Assembly: GCA_002914845.1 (NCBI GenBank)
Contig: JXTC01000229.1
Span: forward strand, 278,356 to 342,355
Source of the DNA: Trema orientale
Lineage: Eukaryota; Streptophyta; Magnoliopsida; Rosales; Cannabaceae
DNA: 64,000 bases
Direction of reading: 5' to 3'
Below, in pieces: positions 49,050-61,369 of the stretch (within the stretch, counting starts at the first letter, position 1; every line of letters begins with the position of its first letter). The notes below the pieces were generated by a model. That model ran no database searches and was not told the origin of the DNA. It saw only the letters and a list, made by a program, of their open reading frames with translations. A program made the position numbers and the translations under genes.

Positions 49050-49445
49050 ATTAGACAATATACGGTATTTCAAAAAAAAAATTAAAAAATACGATAGTTT
49101 TGTATTTTTGAAAGTACGGTACGGTTTTTATTAAAAAAATGTTTTTTTCTAAAAAATATTTAAAAAAATATTATTTTTTAAAATAGTAATTAATTTCTAG
49201 TAATCATTTTTTAAAAACTGGTAACTAGTAACTAAAGATATTTATAACTGATAATAGTAACTAGTAACCAGTTTTTAGAAATCGGTAACCAGTAATTATT
49301 TTAAAAATAATATTTTTTAAAAAGTGATATTTTCCTAATAATACTTGTACAAAAATTGGAAAAAAACTTGATTTCCGTATTTTTGTAATTCTTTTCGGTT
49401 TTGTAGGTATAAGTGTCATGCAAAAAACGACTTTATATATCTTGG
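49050..49445. mobile_element. Foldback element, third copy
   Basis: Arms around a core ACTGGTAACTAGTAACT (49218) and AGTAACTAGTAACCAGT (49256), which are near-perfect inverse complements, make a hairpin of well over 100 bp. The outer segments (AATACGGTACGG-like left, TATTTTTGTAATTCTTTT right) match the pair at 11330-12095. Confidence 0.55.
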
Positions 49446-50074
49446 CCGATTTACCCTTTTGAACCATATTTTCAGTTTGCCAACTTTCTTGATAGGGAAC
49501 GACGGCGTTTTTGTCCTAATAAGTGTTTGATAGGGTCAAATGGATGATGACTTATTTCATAGGTTAATATTTACTAAATCGTTGATTTAGACCTAAAATC
49601 CTCGGAAGTCATCGAAATGTTCTACATGGTTTTTTGAGAATATATTTATATACAGACGTAGTCCGATTGTCAACTGAATTCATTTTTGGAATAAGTGAAC
49701 GGCCAAACTATTATATTATTAGTATTGTTTAGAACATATCTAAGGTAATCTTTCCATTTATTCTCACTTCCCATTAGTATTTCTCTCCTTTATGATTTGT
49801 GTTTAAGCTTTGGTTTCCGATACTTAAATATGTATATTTATATGTATTTTTATGAAGTCATATATGTGTGTGTGTGAGGAAGCTCCTTTTTGCTACACGA
49901 ACATAATTGTCCATTTATTTAAATGTAATTGGTATTAGTGATTGTATTTAATCGTTTTGCTTATAAATATATGTATATATGAATTTGAGCCATGAAACTA
50001 TATTGTCAGACTTGGATGAACGTTGTTACTATTTTTGTTATCTTTCTGCCATGGGAAACATATTTATATATATG
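49446..50074. other. Intergenic
   Basis: No gene or clear element; short GT microsatellite at 49865-49876. Confidence 0.5.
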
Positions 50075-50492
50075 GTTGCCAATCCAGTAGGTATTTTATT
50101 TTTTTTTTTACCTATGTGTAAGTTTTTTTTTAACCGTTAGATCATCATTGGTGATCCAGCAATTATAATGAGGGGGATGGCTACGGTAGGGGCGTCCCTA
50201 CGTAGGGTCATGCCTTAATTATCGTTGGATGGGAATCTGTGGGGAATAATGGGAATCTGTGGAGAATCTATTTATATACAGATTCCCATCCAACGGTGAA
50301 TAGACAGGGCCCTACGTAGGGGCGCTCTACTGTAGATGCGCCCTATAATGAGATGCATAAAAAGAAAAGACGTGTATCATTCATGTTTTTTCTCTCTCTT
50401 ACTTTTTAATATAAAAAAATGTGCATGTTAAATTTTCATTGGCCAACATAATGCCTATGTATAAGTTAAAAAAACCTACTAAATTGGTGTCC
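50075..50492. mobile_element. CCAATCCAGTAGG-type MITE carrying a nested MITE
   Basis: Left end GGTTGCCAATCCAGTAGGT and reverse complement of the right end GGACACCAATTTAGTAGGT are inverted repeats, with TATATATAT on both outer sides. It shares AACCGTTAGATCAT with the copy at 39617-39849. A different MITE interrupts it at 50173-50343. Confidence 0.65.
50173..50343. mobile_element. Nested 171-bp MITE with 9-bp target duplication
   Basis: Flanked by TATAATGAG at 50164-50172 and 50344-50352. Ends GGGGATGGCTACGGTAGGGG and, in reverse complement, GGGCGCATCTACAGTAGAGC, both leading into CCCTACGTAGGG: inverted repeats of about 35 bp. Internal arms GATGGGAATCTGT and ACAGATTCCCATC also pair. A 9-bp duplication suggests a Mutator-type source. 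Confidence 0.85.
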
Positions 50493-51372
50493 TATATATA
50501 TATGTATATATATGTGGATGCGAAGTTTAACCAAACAAATCCCTGATCAGTTTTAGATGGTGCCTTGAATTCATAGTTTTTTTTTTTTTTTTTTTAAGTA
50601 TAAATTGTCTGATATATTGTATGTGCAGGACTATATGTCATATTTGAGTGAACTTGTACATTAAATCGTAACTACCAAATTTATATCTAAATGATAATGG
50701 GAAGTAACAATAATAATAGAAAAACCAACTTTATACCATAATGTTTAGAAAGAGTTAAGGGAACCAGGTGACACCAAAATATAATAGACAACGAGTCCCA
50801 CAAACGAATTTTGCAGGTGAAGCTTACATTCGAATGTGTACTAAAATTATTCATTTTTTTTTTCACTGTCAAATTATATCATGTTTTTAAGTAAGGACAA
50901 TGAAAAGTAATATCGGAATTATAGTATGTTCATTAATTAATCGTTGCATTCTCAAGTATGGAGAAAGTATGATAAAGTAACATATTTGTAGTGAATATGT
51001 TTCAACCCTCATTTATCTTCTGGGAAGAAATCATCCTCATCTCGTCCTTTAAGATGTTTATGAGGCTATTATTCATTAACAAGACACCAATGTCAATTCT
51101 TTGTTCAATGAATTAATTTCCAAAGCTACCCCAAATCCCAGACCACTAGAAAACTTAACGTGATCAACTTTTGAACCTTTTTTTCATTTGATCTTATCTT
51201 CCAATCCATATCTAAAGTGAGGACAACAAGTACTAATAGCCAAGACAACTACTATTTAAATAGTACTATTTAAGTATTGGATTTTCCGTGTATTGACCAA
51301 GACCGCAGCGTACCGATCTCCCCTCGAAGCCAAAACCAAAAAAACTCGGAAGCCAAAAGCGAGTTAAAAGGG
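50493..51372 (+). promoter_or_regulatory. Intergenic and promoter of the KFDV gene
   Basis: Mostly AT-rich and empty. TATTTAAA at 51253-51260 is a candidate TATA box about 115 bp before the preferred ATG. Confidence 0.35.
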
Positions 51373-52035
51373 ATGAATACTCTCAATCTCACTCTCACTC
51401 TCACTCTCACTCTCACCTCCAAATCCATTTTCTCTTCCTTCCAAACAAGAACAAAATCTCCAATCCCGTCAATTGTTACTCCAATCTCCAAACACATGGC
51501 GAATTTCGTACCAAAAGCCACCGCCGATGGTGATCGCAGCAAGCTCACTCTCGATCGGAGAGACTTGCTCCTGGTCGGCGCGGGATCTCTCTGCGGTGCA
51601 GCATCGCCATCGACGGCGAATTCGACGGCTGATTATCCGATAAAGCTCGACGGAGCGGTGAGCCGAGTGGTGGCTAGGCCGAAAAAGTCGCGGAGCAAGA
51701 AGGAGAAGGAGGACGAGGACGAGGTATTGGTGATCGACGGGATTGAGTTCGATCGCAACCTTGCGGTGAAGTTCGACGTGTACGTGAACGACGAGGACGC
51801 CGCCGCCTCGGGAGGCCCCGATAAGGCGGAGTTTGCGGGCAGCCTGGTGAACGTGCCGCATGGGCAGGGGAGAGGGAAGAGTAAGACGATGAGGACTTGC
51901 TTGAGGTTGGGAATCAGTGATCTGTTGGAGGAGGTGGGAGCTGATGATGATGAGAGTGTGGTGGTCACTTTGGTGCCTAAGTCTGGGAAAGGCCTTGTCA
52001 CTATTGGGAACATTGGAATTGAGCTTCAAGCTTAG
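51373..52035 (+). CDS. Polyphenol oxidase remnant: transit peptide plus KFDV domain, no tyrosinase domain
   Basis: A clean 220-aa, intronless ORF. Residues 1-60 look like a chloroplast transit peptide (Ser/Thr-rich, few acids), followed by LTLDRRDLLLVGAGSLCGAA (about 58-77), a twin-arginine thylakoid-lumen signal as in polyphenol oxidases. Residues 88-220 match the C-terminal PPO1_KFDV domain: YPIKLDGAVSRVVARPKKSR, VLVIDGIEFDR, AVKFDVYVNDED, GPDKAEFAGSLVNVPHG, and CLRLGISDLLEEVGADDDES. Ordinary polyphenol oxidases (near 580-600 aa) have the copper-binding tyrosinase domain and the DWL domain between these parts; here both are absent with no stop or frameshift. The enzyme activity must be lost. 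Start: the second Met (51373) is chosen because it begins a transit-like sequence; an upstream Met (51277) would add 32 residues. The leader contains a CTCACT repeat encoding LTLTLTLT. Confidence 0.85.
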   Translation: MNTLNLTLTLTLTLTSKSIFSSFQTRTKSPIPSIVTPISKHMANFVPKATADGDRSKLTLDRRDLLLVGAGSLCGAASPSTANSTADYPIKLDGAVSRVVARPKKSRSKKEKEDEDEVLVIDGIEFDRNLAVKFDVYVNDEDAAASGGPDKAEFAGSLVNVPHGQGRGKSKTMRTCLRLGISDLLEEVGADDDESVVVTLVPKSGKGLVTIGNIGIELQA

Positions 52036-52269
52036 AGCTGATGATCATGATGTCTCCATTTGGTAAAGCCCTGTTTTGTAATTCAAGCATAATTAGAGGT
52101 GTAGTAAGGATATGTTATTATTATATGTTGGAACTGAGTTTGTAGGAAAAAGTACTTTGGAAATTGCTTGAATTGAATTAATACACGCTCTTGTCTTGTG
52201 ATATGATTATAATATGTATAGTTTTTGCCTCCTGGCTTGTCATTAGTACTGTTGTTGATTAACAGAATA
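52036..52269 (+). other. 3' flank of the KFDV gene
   Basis: Presumed 3' UTR; AATTAATA at about 52175 is a weak poly(A) candidate. Confidence 0.4.
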
Positions 52270-52289
52270 CAAATTACTACCCAATTAAG

Positions 52290-52690
52290 AACGGTCTGTT
52301 CTGCGACTCCGCAATTGAGTGGGCAAGCCAATTGTTCCTGTTTTGTGACTTTCTGGTGGCTTTTTCGTTGGCGGGCCTGAAACCTGACCAAGCCAATGTG
52401 TTGAGACTCATGTGTCATGTGGCTTAAATGGATTTGGAACCTGAATCCTAGAGGGGTGGATACTCGGGTTCTCCTCTTTGCCTCCGTTAATTTGGACCAC
52501 ATTTGGAGAATCCGAAATGAGATCATTCATCAACACTTCTCAAGATGTATTATAAGCTCCTACTCTTCCTTTGAAGAAGGGTTCATTCCTCCATCTATGC
52601 CAATTGCTGTTCTTATCTGGTCCCTCCTTGCTAATGCTATAACTGAGGGTCGAGATTTACTCCCCAGTTTTAATGCTAAGTGCTAACCAC
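52290..52690 (+). mobile_element. LINE remnant (3' end of a non-LTR reverse transcriptase ORF)
   Basis: Two frames in succession read like the tail of a plant LINE ORF2: a zinc-knuckle-like CDSAIEWASQLFLFC, then WLKWIWNLNPRGVD and LFASVNLDHIWRIRNEIIHQ, as found between the zf-RVT and RNase H regions. A frame break separates them (about 52400). It is 5'-truncated and non-functional. Recognition is by motif memory, moderate confidence. Confidence 0.5.
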
Positions 52691-52748
52691 ACATTGAGGT
52701 TTAAGGTTCAAATTTTTCATCTCATGAAAAATATACTTGACTGTTGTC

Positions 52749-54575
52749 CGTGTAACGTTTGCTTTGATTGAATAGAAAAGTATAGGAATAGAAATAGGAA
52801 AACAATGGAATTGGAAAATGAACGGAATTTTGAATTCCTACATTTGGTTGAACATTGGAATTAATGTCTAAATGAAAGATTAATGTGTTTTGGAATAGAA
52901 TGGAATAATAAATATTTGACAAAAATATCCCTAACTTTAATCCTTATTTCATGTTTAGAATAATACATTAAAATATATTTAGAGTTTCTTATCATTTAAT
53001 GATAACAAAATAATTACCATATCTAAACAAAAATATAAATTGATTCAAAATATTTTTCTTATGCATATCAAATTATAACAACTATTTTTTAAACATTTAC
53101 AGAATAGTAGTTCTCAAAAAGTTTTGAGAATATTTTAAAAAAATATGTCAAAAAATTAAAAGATAATTTAAGAGATAATGTTGAAGAATAATGTTTTAAA
53201 TATGGGCGCGTCTATTGCCACCCTATGTCTATTTTCTCCACACATCCTTTTTATGAACTTTTTATTACTAAAATAATCTTGAATGAAATTATATTTTGGT
53301 ATAAATTTTTATTTCTTTTAATTGTTTACACGTCTCTCTAAATGTTATAGTGGACTCTTCCCTCCCTTTTTAAACACCATTCTTCTTAAAACCTAATTCC
53401 AAATTCCAAAATAGAGGACATAAGTACTCCCTGTTAAATCTGGTGCTATTTTAAAATAACCGGTGTTAGGTTCTAATCCGAAGATTAGCGTACATAATCA
53501 TGCGACAAATCATATTCTTTATATAAGGACAAAGAAAATTCATTTACCCAAGCCAGGTAGCAAGATTCATTTGTGAAGGACTGAAGGAGCCTAAACTGAA
53601 AAGTATTTCTTGTGCAGCAAAGAGAACGCAATGTCCAAACGGTTTTTTTTCTTTTTCTTTTTCTTTTTTAAAGTATAAATTTAAATTGATACATATACAA
53701 CTGTTAAAATAAACTTCAGAAAAAAAGAAGAAGAAAAAAACCATTACAGGAGGTGCTTAGACTCGGCCACATCTTCAATTTCAACTAGATTAATACACCT
53801 AAATTTATTGGGTAGAAGAGAGGTGCGAGAAAAGATGGTTGGATATGAATAGGAAGATGGGTGAGAAGAGAAAAAAGAAAGACAAAATTAGATTAATTAA
53901 GGGATAATATAGGAAAAATTAGGGGTGTAAAATGTAGTAATTAGATTCAAAATTTTAAATAAGAGTGTGGTTTTAGAAATAATATTGGGAGAGTATACAT
54001 AGGGGTAGCAAAAGAGCTACCCTTTGAACATTTGGAAAGTCTATTCCAGTGGTTCACGTTAGGAATAGGTATTCCATCATTTTGGTGGAATAAACATTTC
54101 ATAAGAATCGTTATTTCTGTAAATTTGTGTCAAACCAAACATAGGAATAGATATTTGTAGAAAAAGTAATTCCATTCCAACGGTCATTCCATTGTACGAG
54201 GCCATATTAGGTTTGAATGAATAAATTTTGGAATGGAAAACTCATTCTATCAAAAAGTATATTCCAATGTTTTACTTCATCTTTTTAACAAGGGAATGTG
54301 AATTATAATTCCATTAAATGTTGGAATTGTTATTCCACTCTCCACCTATGGAATAAAAGTTCAAACTTATTTCAAATTTTGAAAAAACTGAATTTTTTTT
54401 TTTGCTCTACTAAAATATCTAAAAATAAGGGTAATTTCATCAATACACAATTTATTTCATTCCATTCCACCATTAATTCCAATTTGAACTAAGCAATGTA
54501 TTATTATTCATATTCATATTCTTTTTATATTTCCACTCCATTACCATTATTATTCTCATTACCAGTCTATGAACC
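52749..54575. mobile_element. GTTTGSTT-type TIR element with nested insertion
   Basis: The left edge CGTTTGCTTTGATTGAATAG and the reverse complement of the right edge TGTTTGGTTCATAGACTGG, plus many GGAATAGAAAT and ATTCCATT words in opposing halves, suggest a foldback element. It is interrupted by another at 53204-54025. Boundaries approximate. Confidence 0.4.
53204..54025. mobile_element. TIR element nested in the preceding one
   Basis: Left GGGCGCGTCTATTGCCACCC then TATGTCTATTTTCTCC; right, reverse complement, AGGGTAGCTCTTTTGCTACC then CCTATGTATACTCTCCC. The inverted repeats run for about 40 bp. No protein encoded. Confidence 0.5.
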
Positions 54576-54579
54576 AAAC

Positions 54580-57530
54580 ATGTGTAAAAGTAGAGTGGCA
54601 AAATGATGCCTTTTTTTCGTAAGTTTTCTGGGGTTATCCCCCAATAGACTCTATTCCTTTGGTGTACTTTCTGATTTATTGGAGTAGTCTTCATTCTAAT
54701 CTTCAGTTTCAATATCATATGTAAAAATGGACAAATTAAATTATTTATAAAACGAAAACTTTTTTGAATAATTTATAAAATGAAAACTTACATTTAATTG
54801 AAAATTCGGAATTCCAAAGTTATTTTCAACTCGATTCTAGTAAAAAAAAATTCATCATGACTAAAAAGGCAAAGTGAAGAAAGCGCAGACGGAGAAGATG
54901 GTCAATTATGTTTGACCGCAGTAAAAATTTTTTGAAATTCCGACTACTGGTTGAAATGGTTGAGAACGATGGTCAAATTATTTCGGTCCCAATCGAACAA
55001 ATGCCCTGTCAGGATCGGGAATGGCGGTGGTGATAGTAATAGAAGCAATTTGAGATTTATTAGAGAATAATTTATTTTAATGTTTATTAGTAATATGGTA
55101 TCTAAATAATATTAGATGTATGATATGACAATGAAAGTTAGTTTTGATAACATTACTAATGAGTCCTTCTTCTTTTTTTTTTTTTTCTTCTTCTTGTTAT
55201 AAGATATTTAGCAGATTATTGGGTTTAAATACCCTTGAAAGTATTAACAAGGGATGTTCAATATAACAAAAAAAAAAAAAAAAAGAACATCGTCTCTTTT
55301 TCTTTTGATTAAAAGGATGAAACACTTTTTCCATTCTAGAAAAAAAAAATTAGAAAGATGAATTTTTATTTTTTATTTTTGAAAACATGTGTTTGTGTTA
55401 TAAAATGATTTAGATTTTATCTAATTTATTTTAGGGCAAACTTAAAAAATATATATATATCAAAATGAGAACATTAGTCTTTTCAAAAAAAAAAAAAAAT
55501 GAGAATATTAGTAACGAGAGTAGTTTTCTTTCCCTTTCACACCATTTTCTTTAATTTTTTTTTCTTTTCATGTAAAAGGATAATGACATCTGAAAGATAA
55601 CCCTTCAAATTCTAAAGGCGGATAATGACATCGTGATGCAACACAGTACATAAGGATTGGGAATTCATATAACAGTGTGAACCATTTCTCATCAAAGTAT
55701 AAGATTTTGTTGATTTTTAGTCAATTTTGTGGGTGATGGCTCAACTTCGGCCAAACTCCATCGTTTAAGCCCTCGAAAATACATTTATATGCTATTTTAG
55801 TAAAAAATTATCAAAAAAATAATTTTCATAGGAAATTCAAAATTGGTTCACGTTCATTCCATCTCTGATATCTTTTTTTTTAAAGTTCTTTTTTGGAAAA
55901 ACATATCATTACTTTATTGAGAAATGGACTTAAATAATAGTGTTTTGGCATATAATGACATTTTAGAAGTCTTTTTCAAAATAAATTTCTAGGATCACCT
56001 TTATTGCTCCAACTCGTAATTTGACTAAAAACCATACTTCTGACAACAAACAAAGAGAGGAGAGAATGCGTTAGATATGGAAAACAAAATCCAAATCCGA
56101 CCGAAGATTATATCTACGATTTTTGAGCATTTAAGTTTCAATGTCGGCTGCAACATTTTTAGCCAAAAATTTTGAAAGTTTATTTTTATGAAGAAAAAAA
56201 AAACATAAAAGTAAAGTTTCGAAACAATCACTATTATTATTATTATTTTTTTTTGAGGCGGAACTGTCTCTAAAATAATGATCATGATTTAGTGAGCAAA
56301 TCATGGTCATGATCGCTATGTTAGTGACTTTTTTTATTTGAATCTTGGTCACTAATTAGTACTCGTTTTTGAATACTCACTAAACATGGTGATCATTTCA
56401 AACATTTTTTTTTTGAGGAAAAAATAGCATTTCAAACACAAAAAGGCATTATTTGACCTATTTTATATATTATCCCGTCAATTGCAATCCCAAAACCTCA
56501 AATTCTCTTAAAAAAATAACAACATTAATTTTATTGGTTTTGTTGGAGTAAATTTTTGAAGTTTTCTATAGTGTTTGTTGGGATAGATGGCCTTGGCCTA
56601 TGCTTAGCTAGAGAGGATGGAATAAATTAAAAAAATTAAAGGACATTTTTTGGGTGGATTTTCGTGACAAGAGTATCATTGGAAATCCATTTATTTTTCT
56701 CACATTCATGATAGTTGGACCTAGTGTTGTGACTTGCTCATATACATGGTTTGCTGATTATTTTTGTTAGCATTAAGATGTTATTTTGAGATATTTTAAT
56801 TGTTTCATAGCTTATCTTTCTTTTTGAACTAAAACATTGTGACAGTAAGATTTAGTAATTATTGTGAGTTTGATTTTTTGGAAATGAAAGGTAAACTTAT
56901 ATGTTTTATTTGTATTCCTTTATTTTGTAATTCGTGACTATAAGCTTAAATTTTTATGCCTTAATTAATATAAGTATATATATATGCCTATACTTGTATG
57001 TAAGATTGAGACTAGAAGTATGGGTGGCACTTGTGTATGTTTTGATTACAGACTTATCTTGAATTTCGTTACCTATTTTATTTTAAATCTGGTCCAGATT
57101 TTTTTCTTTTTAAATACTCCTAAAAAAGTCACCTTCTCACAAAACACTACTATGTAGGTCTATTTCCCTAATTTATTGTTTATGAATATTTTATTAGTTT
57201 CTTATTCATCCTTATAAATTGTAGTACCTAACGGTCATCATTAGTATAGAAATTTAGAGAGTTTTTGTTTTCTTTCTTTTCATTATTATTGTGAATCAAC
57301 GAATATTTGAAGTCTATAAAAATAATAAGAATATGAACGGTTATTTTGGATATTCCTTGTAAATCTTTCTTGTAGAAATGTCCTCTACATCACTTTGACA
57401 CTAAATATTTCGTAACACTCTCTCTTGGATGTTCATCATACAAGAATAGAAAATTGCTAATCATCCCGAGCATATTACTAACCCGAACAAGGTAGCATTT
57501 GACATGGCTTTTTTTGTGGGGCTCATGCTG
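54580..57530. other. Intergenic, AT-rich
   Basis: Several poly-A or poly-T tracts (55167-55187, 55268-55284, 55486-55499) and a doubling of GGATAATGACATC (55578 and 55620). ORFs here are short and composition-driven. No gene supported. Confidence 0.5.
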
Positions 57531-57539
57531 GTGTTTACT

Positions 57540-59170
57540 GGAATAAATTTCCGGAAAATATTTTCATAAAATCATTTTCAAGAACATCATAGTTTTGTAA
57601 AATTCAGAAACACAATGGAATTGATTGTTTAAAATTTTTATTTACAAAACTTTTCGGATCGTGATCTAACATAAATTAACTCTTGATCTAGATAAGAACG
57701 ATACCTGGATTCGCTCCATAACCTTCTCGTCTTCCCTCTATTCTCGAAAGTTATTTAATTGATCTGGTGGGTGGTCACCTTCTTGATTCCCAACAAAGAG
57801 ATCCGTGGACGAACAAGAAAACAATCTTCTCGAACCAATTTCTCCGGGATGGCTGAAACACTAAGGACAGTGAATCCCATAGTATGGCCGATTTTTTTCT
57901 GCTCTTCCTCTCTCTGTTTTTTATGTGACACACTCTTCTCAAGGGGTGTTTTTACGTGTAGTTATTATTCTGTGTAGTTAGAGAATTTTTCTCTTAACTA
58001 CAGAGAGATTAGTAAACCTTAATGGGCTTATTGGGCTTGTTAGGCTCAACTGATCATCAAATAACTATTGGACTTTAATTTGAGCTAGACAAGGGACCAG
58101 ATGGATCCATAAAGCAAAAACTTCAATGGACCATATACCCACTATCATAATTAACTCTTAATTATGATTGGGCCTTGTTCATTAATATTGGGTCATACCA
58201 CTATAGGCCCAATATTGAACTCTCAGACTAAATGTCATTTATATTCTGTGAAGCTTATTATTAAATAATTAGCTCGATCCATTTAGCATATACTATACTT
58301 ATAGATATACCCTCAATGCAATGCCGTACTAGCAGGATGAAATTACCGTATTACCCTTCTAGTACATATTTATCTTTGAGTTACTATTTTTCATCTAATG
58401 GATAATAGTTCACTACGGTGTTTGAATCTGCTTATACCAACACAGTCGAATTCACATAGTGAATATCGGAGCCCTGGTTTATATTATCCAAGTACTTGAA
58501 AAAACTCAAAGTGACATTGTACGCATGGCGTCCATCATGAAAAACGTTCTACATATTTCATACACCTTATCTTTCAAGATACCGGAGTTCGAACCATAAA
58601 TCGGAACTAGTCCTTTAGTAACTCAAAAAGATAAAACACATGAAAGTAAGTTCGTTAATCACTAGGATTAAGATTTTCTACAACAGTGCTAGATTAGTGA
58701 AATTAGAAATTTAAGTTACGACACTTAACCTTAAATTCTAATTCATTCGGTCCTGTTCGATGCTGTTATAACCTTCTTATAACACACTAGTGTTTCTATC
58801 TGAAGACTCACTTTAATAATTGGAGACTTCATTAATTAAATAGACAACACTACATTCTATGGCATAGTAAAGTATTCCATCTTCAATATGCAGAATGCGA
58901 ATAATTTAATTTAGACATAATGAAATAAAGAATATAATGTCTTTCACATATGAACTCATCATACGAATAATTCTTTATTACTCATTATATGTTTTGAAAT
59001 CTTTAGATATTTGTATAAGATAAACATACACATCACATGAATATCAATAGAACATAAATAAAATAAAAATTCATAATATAAAATTTATTAATAACAAATA
59101 GATAACAAATAATCCAATAATAAATTGTTTATAATGTCAAAATAATAAACTGCTTTATAGGATATTATTC
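57540..59170 (-). mobile_element. Probable LTR (copia-like) on the minus strand
   Basis: Non-coding throughout. Read in reverse complement it runs from an AT-rich U3-like part (starting near 59170, CCTATAAAGCAGTTTATTAT) through a middle with no ORF to a U5-like end near 57540 that includes GTATCGTTCTTATCTAGATC. This is the layout of a large plant copia LTR. No gag-pol or partner LTR is visible, and the end points are uncertain. Confidence 0.35.
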
Positions 59171-59327
59171 CAATCGCCCACACGTCATTCTGATTGAAAA
59201 AAATTGAAATACTAGTTAATGATTCTTGAACTCCTCTGTCAGGAAATTGAGTTATGTCACTTCCTTTGACTTTGTTAGGTCCATATTTGTTTAGCTGATT
59301 GTTACACTAATGGCAGGTCCAAAAAAA

Positions 59328-59420
59328 TTAAGGGACCTTGTTCGATGATGATAGGGAAAGAAAAGAAAAGAGAAGTGGGACCTTGTTCGATGAAGATAGG
59401 GAAAGAAAAGAGAAAAGAAG
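59328..59420 (+). repeat. Tandem duplication, about 51 bp
   Basis: GGACCTTGTTCGATGATGAT (59334) and GGACCTTGTTCGATGAAGAT (59379) begin two adjacent copies, each followed by AGGGAAAGAAAAG. Confidence 0.85.
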
Positions 59421-60780
59421 AGAAGAGGAGTGGCAATTTGGATCTTGTTCTTGTTGTCCCCCTTTTTTTTTGAGAAGGTTGTCCCAAATATTTTGATTGG
59501 AATTGTGAAATAGAATTTTCGTAAAGATTTCCCTCACCCTCACCTTCATCACCCACTTATTCTGATAATTATAGGCTCTTCCCCAACCCCGGACGAGAAA
59601 GATTTATTGGGAATCGCATACTTTTTGAGAAAAGTTTTCTTTGCTCCTAATTAGCCCACTACCTCAATGGTAAGTGCTGGAATTGTAATATCACGGTTGA
59701 TGAGGTGCCCTTTCCATGTGTTTATCTTGACGGTGCATTCAAACAATAGATGAGTTTGTAGATTACTTTTTTCAATATTTTGGATGCATGGTAAGTCCTT
59801 CGAGATTGAATTGAATTTAAAATACCTTCAAGCTTTTCGGAGTTTACTAATTATTTAAATGACATATCCAAATTCCAATTAAAGATTCCAATTCCAACTC
59901 ATTTAATCAAATATTTATTATGGAGTCTGCTGATTAGTTAGATGTTAGGTCTGGATTTGTCAAAGGAGAAACTTTTAGAGTATGCTACCCTCTAGATTCA
60001 TCTCGTCAGATAAGTTTTGATTAGTCGCCGTTTATGTTGTTTGGAACATTTATGGTGGATTTTTTTGTCTAATCAAACTCAAGGACTTAGCCAAATCTCG
60101 TTTGTTGAAGATCTGCTGTTTGTTGGTCTAGAAATCTAGAGATTATAACTATTTGTCTATTGTTTTTACTTTTCTCTAATGGAAAGTTCTTCTAAGTTTC
60201 AAGCAAAAAAATCTCTTTGCAAAAAATCCAAAGAATAAAGAATTATCCAAAGTTGAAGCCTCGTTCTTGTTTTTAATGGACGGGAATAATTTTTATGAAA
60301 CTTCGAAGAAGAAGAAAGTGAAAAAGAAAGAGCATTTTTTTTTTTTNAATACGTAGTTCGTGATGGATATCACGCTTGGGTTGAATACAGTCCTCTATAA
60401 GAATATGGTTGTGGAACTCATTATTACTATTGTACTTAAGGGATGACACTTGGTTCGAATTAAGATTATACAAAAGGTTGAGCGTGTGATTAGCAATATT
60501 AATCACGTGCTATTAATAACTTGTTTAATAACTATAAACATGTGAATTAATTACAAGAACTAAAACAATGCATTTTGCCTATACATAATTAAGAAGGTAG
60601 CCTATGCTAAACAAGAGTGTCTTTGCAAAGCAGACGGCCTTTTAAATTATTTATCACATTAAATAGTGTTAAAAAGAAATGAGAAGAAAAAACAACTATG
60701 CGTCAAGTATTAGATTTTGCGTTTAGGAAAGGAAAAAGAAAATGAGAGCCCCGAAGTAGCTAACGGCTAGTATCAACCGA
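59421..60780. other. Intergenic
   Basis: No gene seen. One ambiguous base at 60347 follows a poly-T run. Confidence 0.5.
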
Positions 60781-60790
60781 CTTTTGGAAG

Positions 60791-60890
60791 CACGTGTCAA
60801 AGAGGTCATAGAATAGATCTTAAACATCCAAATTTCTTACCACCGCTTAATCTTGGCCGTTCATCTTCCCATATGCCTTATTCTATAAAT
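60791..60890 (+). promoter_or_regulatory. Promoter of the right-edge gene: G-box and TATA box
   Basis: CACGTGTC at 60791 is a G-box/ABRE core; CTATAAAT at 60883-60890 is a good TATA box 93 bp downstream. A typical plant leader (AGAGAGAGATTTAGGGTTTGG, near 60968) follows at about +80. Response to abscisic acid or light is possible but only inferred from the G-box. Confidence 0.55.
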
Positions 60891-61333
60891 TTGGACTCGT
60901 CTTCTCACTTCCACAATACTGCATCAGTAAGTTTGGCCTAGAATTGTTAGGGTCTTCTTCTTGGAGATTAGAGAGAGATTTAGGGTTTGGTCCAGATGTG
61001 GTTGAATTGTTATCCTTAGGTTTTTGATAGACGATATTTATTTACACTTGATCGTTTTCTAAGGTTTCGCTCTTCTATACGCAGAGGTGATCGCCATTGT
61101 TGAAATAAGGGTTTAGACTAATATCTTGTTTTTGGATTTTGTGTTGATGATCTTGGTTGCTCTTATGGGGACTTAATAGGGATTTTTCTCGGTGTTCTTA
61201 TGGCAGAGTTTCGAAATTTCAGAAACTCTTTTAGCGATCCCAATTTTCATTGTTGAATATAATATGGGTTTTTATTTGATAAAAGTTTTCCTCGAGGTTC
61301 TTATTTCTCGATTGCAAAATTATGGTTGGTTAA

Positions 61334-61369
<36 letters not shown>

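Noticed and set aside
51469-52029. 186-codon and 126-codon minus-strand ORFs opposite the KFDV gene
   Set aside because: Shadows of a GC-rich coding exon on the other strand; the plus strand shows a clear known domain.
57759-57977. 72-codon ORF reading MIWWVVTFLIPNKEIRG
   Set aside because: It lies within the presumed minus-strand LTR and resembles no protein I know.
59640-59715. tRNA-like stretch (CTACCTCAATGGTAAG)
   Set aside because: Resembles an A box, but no proper B box or cloverleaf arms follow.
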